NCBI GenBank assembly: GCA_964593725.1
Contig: CAZQJS010000029.1
Span: forward strand, 1 to 37,591
From: JAIOSM01 sp964593725
GTDB taxonomy: Bacteria; Desulfobacterota; Desulfobacteria; Desulfobacterales; Desulfobacteraceae
Direction: 5' to 3'
Length of the DNA stretch: 37,591 bases
The notes under the pieces are model-generated. The model had not been told where the DNA came from and ran no database searches. It saw only the letters and a program-made list of their open reading frames with translations. The position numbers and the translations under genes were made by a program. Below, one piece after another: positions 30,759 to 37,591 of the stretch (its first letter is position 1; the number at the start of each line of letters is the position of its first letter).

Positions 30759-32525
30759 ATGAAAGAAAAAAACGCACCAGTTTCAAAAAGCCACTTTATT
30801 CAGAAAATTATTGAAAAGGATATTGAAAATAATAAAAATAATGGGAAAGTGATTACCAGATTCCCTCCGGAACCCAATGGGTATCTGCATATAGGCCATG
30901 CAAAATCAATGTGTCTCAATTTCAGTATGGCTGAGAAATATAATGGAAAATGCAACTTAAGGTTTGATGATTCCAACCCTGCCAAGGAAGAACAGAAATA
31001 TATAGACTCTATTATTTCCAATGTTAACTGGCTTGGATTTGATTATAATAACAGCCCATGTTTTGCATCAGACTATTTTGACAAACTCCATGGGTATGCT
31101 GTTAAACTCATCCATGATGGCAAGGCTTATGTCTGCAGCCTGTCAGCCGATGAAATACGTGAATACCGCGGAACCTTAAAGGAACCCGGGAAAAACAGCC
31201 CCTACAGAGACAGATCAATAAAAGAGAACCTTGAACTGTTTGAACGAATGAAACAGGGAGAATTTGAAGATGGAGAACATGTCCTGCGCCTGAAAATAGA
31301 TATGGCTTCGCCCAATATTAATTTAAGGGACCCTGTGATCTACAGGATTTTAAAAATGCCCCATCCACGTACAGGCAGTAAATGGAACATATATCCCATG
31401 TATGATTTTACCCACTGCATTTCCGACTCCCTTGAGTCCATAACACACTCCCTGTGCACCCTGGAATTTGAAGACCACAGGCCTTTATATGACTGGGTAC
31501 TTAACGAGCTTAAAACCGATTCCCATCCCCAGCAGATTGAGTTTGCCCGCATGAATATCAACTTCACTGTTCTAAGTAAAAGAAAGCTTAAAAAACTTGT
31601 GGACAAAGGCTATGTTGACGGCTGGGACGACCCCAGGATGCCCACCCTGGAAGGGCTGCGCCGGCGCGGGTTTACACCGGAATCCATCATTAACTTCTGC
31701 AACACCATTGGTGTAAGCAAAAAACAGAGCCGCATAGATTACGGGCTTCTGGAAAATGCCCTGCGCAATGACCTCAATGAAAAAGCTCCCAGGAGAATGG
31801 GCGTGCTAAACCCCCTGCTTGTTGAAATTGAAAACTATTCAAACCCATCCGGTACTGAAACAGAAGAGCTTGAAGCAATGAACCATCCCCAGAATCCAGA
31901 TATGGGAACACGGAAAATCATATTTTCAAAACAGATATATATTGAAAGAGATGATTTCATGGAAACCCCGCCGAAAAAATTCTTCAGACTTGCCCCCAAC
32001 CAGGAAGTCAGGTTGAGGTTTGCATATTTCATCTCCTTAAAAGAGATCATAAGGAATGGGAAAACAGGTGAAATCACAAAACTTATCTGCACCTATGATC
32101 CTGCAACAAAGGGGGGCAATGCCCCTGACAACAGAAAGGTTAAGGGCACGCTGCACTGGGTCAGTGCAGTTGAAAACATTGAAGCTGATGTTAATTTATA
32201 TGACAGGCTTTTTATTGATGAAGATCCTGAATATGATGTAAAGGATTTTACGGAAAATGTTAATCCGGATTCATTAAAGACCCTGACAGAGTGCCGGCTG
32301 GAAAAAAGCCTTGCCAGTGCAGAGCCTGGAAAAGCATACCAGTTTGAACGGCTCGGGTATTTCTGCCTTGACCCGGTATTAAATAAGAACAGACCGGGTA
32401 ATAAAAGATCTGTGTTTAACAGGGCTGTAACCTTAAGGGATACCTGGGCCAGGGTTGTAAAACAGAAACAGATGGAAAAGAGAAGAAAAGAAAAAGCTTT
32501 ACAAAGGAAAAAACAGAAATCCTAG
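30759..32525 (+). CDS. glnS: Glutaminyl-tRNA synthetase
   Basis: A 588-aa class I tRNA synthetase of the GlnRS type. The substrate motif F-P-P-E37-P-N-G-Y-L-H44-I-G-H47 distinguishes it from GluRS, and V-L-S-K-R-K-L is the KMSKS counterpart. C-terminal anticodon-binding beta-barrels follow (F-F-R-L-A-P-N-Q-E-V-R-L-R and T-L-H-W-V-S). The end is a Lys/Arg-rich tail of about 20 residues; the E. coli enzyme is about 554 aa. GlnRS charges tRNA-Gln directly, so this organism need not rely only on the GatCAB amidation route. GGGGAG lies 3 nt before the ATG. It is a single gene between uvrB (divergent) and cysS (convergent). Confidence 0.98.
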   Translation: MKEKNAPVSKSHFIQKIIEKDIENNKNNGKVITRFPPEPNGYLHIGHAKSMCLNFSMAEKYNGKCNLRFDDSNPAKEEQKYIDSIISNVNWLGFDYNNSPCFASDYFDKLHGYAVKLIHDGKAYVCSLSADEIREYRGTLKEPGKNSPYRDRSIKENLELFERMKQGEFEDGEHVLRLKIDMASPNINLRDPVIYRILKMPHPRTGSKWNIYPMYDFTHCISDSLESITHSLCTLEFEDHRPLYDWVLNELKTDSHPQQIEFARMNINFTVLSKRKLKKLVDKGYVDGWDDPRMPTLEGLRRRGFTPESIINFCNTIGVSKKQSRIDYGLLENALRNDLNEKAPRRMGVLNPLLVEIENYSNPSGTETEELEAMNHPQNPDMGTRKIIFSKQIYIERDDFMETPPKKFFRLAPNQEVRLRFAYFISLKEIIRNGKTGEITKLICTYDPATKGGNAPDNRKVKGTLHWVSAVENIEADVNLYDRLFIDEDPEYDVKDFTENVNPDSLKTLTECRLEKSLASAEPGKAYQFERLGYFCLDPVLNKNRPGNKRSVFNRAVTLRDTWARVVKQKQMEKRRKEKALQRKKQKS

Positions 32526-32572
32526 GGTTTCCAAATATGCATCATGGGTTTCCCATGGCAGCAGCACCGGGA

Positions 32573-34000
32573 TCATCCCATTTTCCACTCAGTACCCTGG
32601 GGAGTGTCCTTAAGAACAATATTCATTGTCTGAAGCTTATCCCTTATCTTGTCAGCCTTTGAAAAATTTTTCTCTGCCCTTGCTCTGTTTCGCTCTGCAA
32701 TCAAAGTTTCAACCTCTTCAGGGTCAATGGATCCATATCCGGACATCCTCTCATTTTTCTCCTGAAAATAACGGGACGGCTTAAGAAGGAATATACCAAG
32801 GATTTCACCCATATTCCTTAAATCAGAATATACCAGGTTAATATCTTTAAAAAAATCTTTATTACTATCCTTTCCATCAAGGATTATATTGCCTTTTTTT
32901 ACACTGTCAAAAACCGCTGCAATGGCCCTGGCAGAATTAAAATCATCGTCCATGGCCATGGTAAAATCATGCCAGAACTCACCATGGCTTGAAAAATCTG
33001 ATTCTGCTCCTGCCTTTTCCGCCCTTTCAAGGAATGTATATACTCTGTCAAGGCTTATAACAACCTCTTTCATGGAATTCTCATTATAATCTATGGGGCT
33101 TCTGTAGTGCTTGGAAAGGAGAAAAAATCTTATAACCTCGGCAGGATACTTTTCCAGTACCTCCTTGATCATTGTAAAATTTCCCAGGGATTTTGACATT
33201 TTTTCATTGTTGATGTCCACAAAGCCGTTGTGCATCCAGTATTTTACAAACTGCCTGCCATAAAGTGCTTCGGACTGGGCAATCTCATTTTCATGGTGGG
33301 GGAATATCAAATCCTTGCCTCCGCCATGGATGTCAAAGGGCATATTTAAATATTCATAACTCATGGCTGAACATTCAATGTGCCAGCCTGGACGGCCCCT
33401 GCCCCACGGACTTTCCCAGAAAGGTTCATTCTCCTTTGCAGGCTTCCACAATGTAAAATCAAAGGGGCTTTTTTTGTTTTCATCAATGGCAATTCTTGCA
33501 CCTGCCTTCATATCTTCAAGCTTTCTATGGGAGAGCCTGCCATATTCGGGAAAGGATTCAATGGAAAAATATACATCACCTCCTTTAACATGATATGCCT
33601 TGCCCTTTTCAATCAGCTTTTCAATAAATCTTATTATATGTTTGATATGCTCTGTGGCCTTGGGTTCAACATCAGGTCGCAGAACATTAAGAGCATCCAT
33701 CTCATTGTGGAATTCATTGATATACTGTTCCGTGATAGCAAGACAATCCCTGCCTGTTTCATTGGATTTTTTTATTATTTTATCATCTACATCGGTGAAA
33801 TTCCTCACATAAAGGACATCATATCCTAGATGTTTAAACCATCTGTAAACAATATCAAAAACAACAACAGAACGCGCATGCCCTATATGACTTGTATCAT
33901 AGACAGTGGGCCCGCAGACATACATGCCGACTCTGCCTTTATTTACAGGAACAAACTCTTCTTTTTTACCTTTAAGTGTATTGTAAATTTTCAAACCCAT
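32573..34000 (-). CDS. cysS: Cysteinyl-tRNA synthetase
   Basis: A 475-aa class I synthetase. C29 in M-Y-V-C-G-P-T-V-Y is a zinc ligand, H38-I-G-H41 is the HIGH motif, W-H-I-E-C-S-A-M-S carries another zinc ligand, H-H-E-N-E-I-A-Q completes the site, and K-M-S-K-S is intact. The C-terminal part has the usual helical DALR-like region and ends in L-K-D-T-P-Q-G-T-E-W. The start is ATG 34000 because GAAGG lies 7-8 nt upstream; an in-frame TTG at 34015 would overlap that ribosome site. It begins 18 bp after the ispF stop, so the two form a unit, an arrangement common in Desulfobacterota. Confidence 0.98.
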   Translation of the reverse strand: MGLKIYNTLKGKKEEFVPVNKGRVGMYVCGPTVYDTSHIGHARSVVVFDIVYRWFKHLGYDVLYVRNFTDVDDKIIKKSNETGRDCLAITEQYINEFHNEMDALNVLRPDVEPKATEHIKHIIRFIEKLIEKGKAYHVKGGDVYFSIESFPEYGRLSHRKLEDMKAGARIAIDENKKSPFDFTLWKPAKENEPFWESPWGRGRPGWHIECSAMSYEYLNMPFDIHGGGKDLIFPHHENEIAQSEALYGRQFVKYWMHNGFVDINNEKMSKSLGNFTMIKEVLEKYPAEVIRFFLLSKHYRSPIDYNENSMKEVVISLDRVYTFLERAEKAGAESDFSSHGEFWHDFTMAMDDDFNSARAIAAVFDSVKKGNIILDGKDSNKDFFKDINLVYSDLRNMGEILGIFLLKPSRYFQEKNERMSGYGSIDPEEVETLIAERNRARAEKNFSKADKIRDKLQTMNIVLKDTPQGTEWKMG

Positions 34001-34018
34001 AATACTTACCTTCAAATT

Positions 34019-34507
34019 TTATCCAGACCTTATTAATGTAACTGCCTGACAGGATATTGCCATGCCTTTGCCTGTAACTCCAAGTTTTTCAGTTGTAGTG
34101 CCTTTAATATTGATCAGTCTTGAATCCATATTCATTGCCCCGGCTATATTTTCAGCCATTTTTTTTTTATAGGGAGCTATTTTCGGCTCCTGGGCAATGA
34201 CTGTGCAGTCAATATTGCACACGGTAAAACCCATATCCTGAACCATGCCGGCACATTGTTCAAGCAGGATAAGACTTGAAATACCTTTAAACACCGGATC
34301 ACTGTCAGGGAAATGCTCCCCGATATCGCCCCTGCCAATGGCTCCCAACAGGGCATCACATATGGAATGAACCAGGACATCAGCGTCTGAATGTCCATCA
34401 AGTCCCTTTTCAAAGGGGATATCAACTCCACCCAGAATCAGGTTCCTTCCCCTGACCAATCTGTGAACATCAAACCCTGAACCAATTTTAAAATTCAAAT
34501 CATCCAT
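34019..34507 (-). CDS. ispF: 2-C-methyl-D-erythritol 2,4-cyclodiphosphate synthase
   Basis: A 162-aa IspF, which cyclises CDP-methylerythritol 2-phosphate in the MEP isoprenoid pathway. The metal ligands D13-V-H15 and H47 match the E. coli D8, H10 and H42 pattern. G-H-S-D-A-D-V-L-V-H, D-I-G-E-H-F-P-D-S-D and the C-terminal T-T-E-K-L-G-V-T-G-K-G motif are intact. I chose ATG 34507, giving the family length of about 160 aa, over an in-frame TTG at 34528. Unlike in many bacteria, no ispD is adjacent; the upstream neighbour is the hybrid kinase. It is followed by cysS at 18 bp. Confidence 0.97.
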   Translation of the reverse strand: MDDLNFKIGSGFDVHRLVRGRNLILGGVDIPFEKGLDGHSDADVLVHSICDALLGAIGRGDIGEHFPDSDPVFKGISSLILLEQCAGMVQDMGFTVCNIDCTVIAQEPKIAPYKKKMAENIAGAMNMDSRLINIKGTTTEKLGVTGKGMAISCQAVTLIRSG

Positions 34508-34588
34508 CTTTAATAACCATGTTAACAAAATGGTAATATATAATAATCCCGGAAAAAATCAAATCAATAATAAACCATAATCTTTAAA

Positions 34589-36739
34589 TCATGGTTTATT
34601 ATCAAGTGCCTTTCTTACGGATTTAAGCAGCACAGAGAGCTTATACGGTTTCCCAAGATAACCTGCAGCCCTTTTCTCCAGCACCTTTGTCATATTTTCA
34701 TCCTTGTTGTAACCAGTTGCTATCAGTACTCTTGCTTCAGGATCAAAGGCCAGCAGCTTTTCAAAACATTTATATCCCCCCATACCGGGCATGCCGATAT
34801 CAAGGAGAATCAGATCTATATCATTATGTCCATATTGATATATATCAATGGCCTGTTCACCGTTTGAGCACTCCATCACGCTATATCCGAAATATCCAAG
34901 AGCCTTTGAAGAGAACCCGCGTATTGTGGCTTCATCATCCACAATCAATATGGTCTCTGTACCTCCTGTCAATGTTGCAGTGTCTTCAATATCTTCAATG
35001 ATTCCTTCTGTTTTATCAACAGCAGGCATATAGATTTTAAACTGTGTGCCTTTTCCTGGCCTGCTCTGGCATGTGATATACCCTCTGTGTTTTATGACTA
35101 TTCCGTAAACAGAGGCAAGGCCGAGGCCTGTTCCTTCACCCACATCCTTGGTCGTGAAAAACGGCTCAAAGATATGCTCAACAATATCTTTTTCCATGCC
35201 GCACCCGGTATCTGATACTGTAATCAACACATAATCTCCTGGCCTCATATCTGCCAGATCATTTGTTGTCCCACTGTTTATTCTGATATTAACGGTTCTT
35301 ATGGTAAGCGTTCCTCCAGACGGCATAGCATCGGCAGCATTACTGCCAAGATTTAATATTACCTGCTCAATTTGAACAGGATCAGCTTTAATATTCCATA
35401 AATTCTCACTTAAATCGGTCTGAATCCTGATCATCTTCGGGATTGTCCTTGAAAGTATATTAACAACCTGCCTGATCTCCTGGTTGGGGTTTAAAATCTT
35501 TGTTGCAGTATCAACCTTTCTGCTGAACAGAAGAAGCTGCCGTATCAATTTAGCAGCCCGGCCGGCTGCATCAAGGATAACCTGTAAATTGGCATGATCA
35601 GAACTCCCTTTATCTTTATCCATGATGGTTATATCTGCATAGCCGCTGATAATCTGAAGAATATTATTAAAATCATGGGCAATGCCTCCTGCAAGGGTGC
35701 CAATGGCCTCCATTTTTCTTGCCTGGCGCAGCTGTTTTTCAAGTTTTTTGCTCTCTGTAATGTCTGCAAGATTTACAATGGTTCCCTTGGGTCTGCCATC
35801 GGGCCCTTTTATTAACGCTGCCTTTAAAAGCACATTAATGATTTTTCCATGTTTTGTAAGCCGTGTGGTCTCAAGTTCAACAATATTTCCTGCATCAAAC
35901 AATGCATTTATCTGCTGCCTGCAGATATCTTTCTGATCATCAGGGATAAATGGTATTGGCTTTCCGGCAAGTTCCTCCATGGTCCAGCCAAAAACTTCAA
36001 CAAAAGCTGAATTAATATACTGGGGATGCCCCTTTGTATCATATACTACCATGGGATCAGGGCTTGCTTCAAAAGTTCCCTTAAGTTTTTCCTCGCTTTC
36101 ACGCAGAGTATTAACCGTCTCCCTGGACTCGAATAAAAGCTTATCAATTCCATCAAGCAGCAATACTACAACAAAAGTTATAATGGTATTTGTAATCATA
36201 AAATTTGCCATGACAACAAACCACAACCTTAAGGCATTTGTGTCCTGTGATACCCAGGCTGAAGAGCCGGTCAAAATCAACACTGCAACAAATATCAACA
36301 GGATAGAATTTAAAAAAACTGCCACAATTGCATGTCGCATTCCAAGCATTACTCCAACTATTATGGAGCCGCGGAAAAACCAGATATGACCCGCACTGTT
36401 CAAACCAAAGGAGTGCAGAAATGTTATGCCAAACACATAAAAAATAAAATATATGGTCCAGGTCCTGTATGCGATGGGAATATTACGATGATAAAGGATA
36501 AAAATGGCTGAAAACCACGCCAGTACGTCAAGGCCTGCAATCAACCAGTCTCCTTCCAGGTATCCTATGCCGACCATTGGTATAGCAAGGACAGTTCCAA
36601 ACAGTACAACCAGAACAATAATAATAAAAAGGACCCTCTCACGCCAGAAAGCAAGCTTATCACTTGTCCAGACATATGAAGGAAGCCCTGATTTCTCAAG
36701 TGTTTTCCATACTTTCTTTATTATATTAATCAATTCCAT
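34589..36739 (-). CDS. Membrane PAS hybrid histidine kinase with receiver domain
   Basis: A 716-aa hybrid kinase. Residues 34-200 hold about six membrane helices with short loops, resembling MASE-type integral membrane sensors. A PAS domain follows (about 215-335; A-S-P-D-P-M-V-V-Y-D and G-P-D-G-R-P-K-G-T-I-V-N-L-A-D-I-T). H355 lies in G-G-I-A-H-D-F-N-N-I-L, the HisKA variant common in Deltaproteobacteria. The HATPase has N-L-G-S-N-A-A-D-A-M, D-T-G-C-G-M and G-T-G-L-G-L-A. A receiver at about 590-712 has D-D-E and phospho-acceptor D647. There is no DNA-binding output, so a separate phosphotransfer or regulator partner is expected and is not in this window. No clear ribosome site precedes the ATG. 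Confidence 0.93.
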   Translation of the reverse strand: MELINIIKKVWKTLEKSGLPSYVWTSDKLAFWRERVLFIIIVLVVLFGTVLAIPMVGIGYLEGDWLIAGLDVLAWFSAIFILYHRNIPIAYRTWTIYFIFYVFGITFLHSFGLNSAGHIWFFRGSIIVGVMLGMRHAIVAVFLNSILLIFVAVLILTGSSAWVSQDTNALRLWFVVMANFMITNTIITFVVVLLLDGIDKLLFESRETVNTLRESEEKLKGTFEASPDPMVVYDTKGHPQYINSAFVEVFGWTMEELAGKPIPFIPDDQKDICRQQINALFDAGNIVELETTRLTKHGKIINVLLKAALIKGPDGRPKGTIVNLADITESKKLEKQLRQARKMEAIGTLAGGIAHDFNNILQIISGYADITIMDKDKGSSDHANLQVILDAAGRAAKLIRQLLLFSRKVDTATKILNPNQEIRQVVNILSRTIPKMIRIQTDLSENLWNIKADPVQIEQVILNLGSNAADAMPSGGTLTIRTVNIRINSGTTNDLADMRPGDYVLITVSDTGCGMEKDIVEHIFEPFFTTKDVGEGTGLGLASVYGIVIKHRGYITCQSRPGKGTQFKIYMPAVDKTEGIIEDIEDTATLTGGTETILIVDDEATIRGFSSKALGYFGYSVMECSNGEQAIDIYQYGHNDIDLILLDIGMPGMGGYKCFEKLLAFDPEARVLIATGYNKDENMTKVLEKRAAGYLGKPYKLSVLLKSVRKALDNKP

Positions 36740-36808
36740 ATGAATTATGACCGTGGCTTAAGGCCCATTATGTATTATGCGCACATTGGATCTGCTTGAT
36801 TACAGGTA

Positions 36809-36820
36809 CAGTATATACTG
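36809..36820. promoter_or_regulatory. 12-bp perfect palindrome upstream of the hybrid kinase
   Basis: CAGTATATACTG is fully self-complementary. It lies in the 90-bp gap after the xpt-like stop and about 70 bp before the hybrid kinase start (minus strand). It could be an operator, but a 12-mer palindrome in AT-rich DNA may occur by chance. The half-sites are reversed relative to a CTG-N10-CAG LexA box. Confidence 0.25.
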
Positions 36821-36829
36821 GTTTACAGT

Positions 36830-37399
36830 TTAATAAAAGCTGATTTTCTTACTATTCAATGATTTTACCCTTGCAAGGGAGAATAGATCCACGCCTCTTT
36901 TCAAAAGTATTTCCCTTCCCGGCTGAAAACTTTTTTCAATCACTATGCCAATGCCGGCAACGTGGGCACCAGCCTTTTCAACCAGTGTACACAGCCCTGT
37001 TGCAGCATTACCCTCTGCAAGGAAGTCGTCAAGGATCAGAACATTTTCGCCTTGATTAATAAACCTGGCTGAAAGTGAAATATCATAATCACGATTTTTA
37101 GTAAAAGAGAAAACTTTTGTTGAGAATGTCTTGCCGGACATTGTGCCTGGCCTCTTTTTTTTTGCAAAAACAAAGGGTTTTTGAAAAAACCGTGCTGCAG
37201 CCATACCGACTGCTATGCCAGAGGCCTCAATGGTAAGAATTCTATCGATTTCCTTATTCTTAAAATATGAATAAAAGGCCTGTCCCATCTCATCCATCAA
37301 GTCATAATCAATCTGATGATTGAGAAAGGAGTCAACCCTCAGTATAGATTCTGAAATAACTTCAGCCTGCTGTTCAATTATTCTTTTTAACTTTTCCAT
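36830..37399 (-). CDS. xpt: Xanthine phosphoribosyltransferase-like protein
   Basis: A 189-aa type I phosphoribosyltransferase with the Xpt layout known from Firmicutes: V-D-S-F-L-N-H-Q-I-D (22-31) near the N-terminus, T56-I-E-A-S-G-I-A, F-A-K-K-K-R-P-G-T, and the PRPP-binding L-I-L-D-D-F-L-A-E-G-N-A (121-132). Xpt converts xanthine and PRPP to XMP in purine salvage. Length matches B. subtilis Xpt (about 194 aa). In Firmicutes xpt is governed by a guanine riboswitch; I see no such structure in the 190 bp upstream, which instead contains copy B of the 61-bp repeat. No permease gene follows. Ribosome site weak. Confidence 0.9.
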   Translation of the reverse strand: MEKLKRIIEQQAEVISESILRVDSFLNHQIDYDLMDEMGQAFYSYFKNKEIDRILTIEASGIAVGMAAARFFQKPFVFAKKKRPGTMSGKTFSTKVFSFTKNRDYDISLSARFINQGENVLILDDFLAEGNAATGLCTLVEKAGAHVAGIGIVIEKSFQPGREILLKRGVDLFSLARVKSLNSKKISFY

Positions 37400-37457
37400 G
37401 GGTATTAAAATATCTCACAAGATATACCTCTTTGCAAGGCAGGGGATGAAAAAACAG

Positions 37458-37518
37458 CAATTCCCGGTCAAAAATTATTTTTAAGATTAACAAAGGAATA
37501 AGTGAGGCCTGGATATGC
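37458..37518 (+). repeat. 61-bp dispersed repeat, copy B
   Basis: Matches the reverse complement of 26173-26233 at 60 of 61 positions; similarity ends at both sides within a few bases. It lies 59 bp upstream of the xpt start codon in non-coding DNA. Beyond 37518 to the window end I see no gene or further repeat. Confidence 0.85.
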
Positions 37519-37591
37519 CTTAAAAGACAATATAACAGGTTCATCAGGAAATTGCGTACTTTATCTAAATTAAAGAATAGCTGGAATTTTA

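Noticed and set aside
37400..37591. Possible purine riboswitch before xpt
   Set aside because: No conserved three-way-junction sequence or terminator is visible; the region is instead taken by copy B of the repeat.
1..37591. CRISPR arrays, retron-like reverse transcriptase, tRNA or rRNA genes
   Set aside because: No regularly spaced repeats, no reverse-transcriptase motif and no tRNA- or rRNA-like sequence was found by reading; a covariance-model scan was not possible.

Overview
The window reads as about 37.6 kb of AT-rich chromosome from a motile, strictly Gram-negative-type bacterium, most likely a sulfate-reducing member of the Desulfobacterota (Desulfobacterales-like). That placement is inferred from the gene content and order: an FlgM gene preceded by a DVU0524-like partner, the phoH/HD-phosphohydrolase/ybeY/pdxJ run, a large PAS hybrid kinase and GlnRS. 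No phylogeny was run. Genes are tightly packed, no gap reaches 300 bp, and I see no rRNA, tRNA, CRISPR array, transposase or prophage gene.

Left part (1-11.8 kb): a leftward pair for muropeptide recycling (LD-carboxypeptidase and a beta-lactamase-fold hydrolase); a divergent class II aldolase-like protein; then a small flagellar regulatory block. A near-consensus sigma-28 promoter precedes the DVU0524-like gene and flgM, and a canonical sigma-54 promoter, with a palindrome at enhancer distance, precedes an unknown 153-aa gene. Leftward cvpA-mazG follow. Rightward phoH, a 7TM-HD (PgpH-type) phosphohydrolase and ybeY overlap one another, with pdxJ close behind. A six-TM potassium channel with a C-terminal zinc ribbon converges on pdxJ.

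Middle (11.9-26 kb): one 1735-codon gene encodes an exonuclease-like domain, a RecQ-type SF2 helicase and a UvrD-type SF1 helicase in a single chain. Leftward from 20950 runs an operon for an exported von Willebrand A protein, a sensor kinase and an OmpR-type regulator. Upstream of it lie three GTAAAA repeats exactly 11 bp apart, a likely regulator-binding array. Rightward from 21170 is a cluster with a Tat-like-signal PLP fold-type II enzyme, a TVP38/DedA-like membrane protein, an HSL-type esterase, an unknown four-TM protein and the AzlC/AzlD amino-acid exporter.

Right part (26-37.6 kb): conserved functions, namely an NlpC/P60 lipoprotein, uvrC and uvrB (leftward), glnS (rightward), ispF and cysS (leftward), a membrane PAS hybrid histidine kinase, and an xpt-type phosphoribosyltransferase. 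Two nearly identical 61-bp sequences in inverted orientation lie at 26173-26233 and 37458-37518. The first is also one arm of a long imperfect hairpin, suggesting a dispersed MITE-like repeat.

The best candidates for something undescribed are the exonuclease-RecQ-UvrD fusion, the apparently exported PLP enzyme and its cluster, the phased GTAAAA array, and the 61-bp repeat family. The fusion does not sit in an obvious defence island, so a defence role would be speculation.
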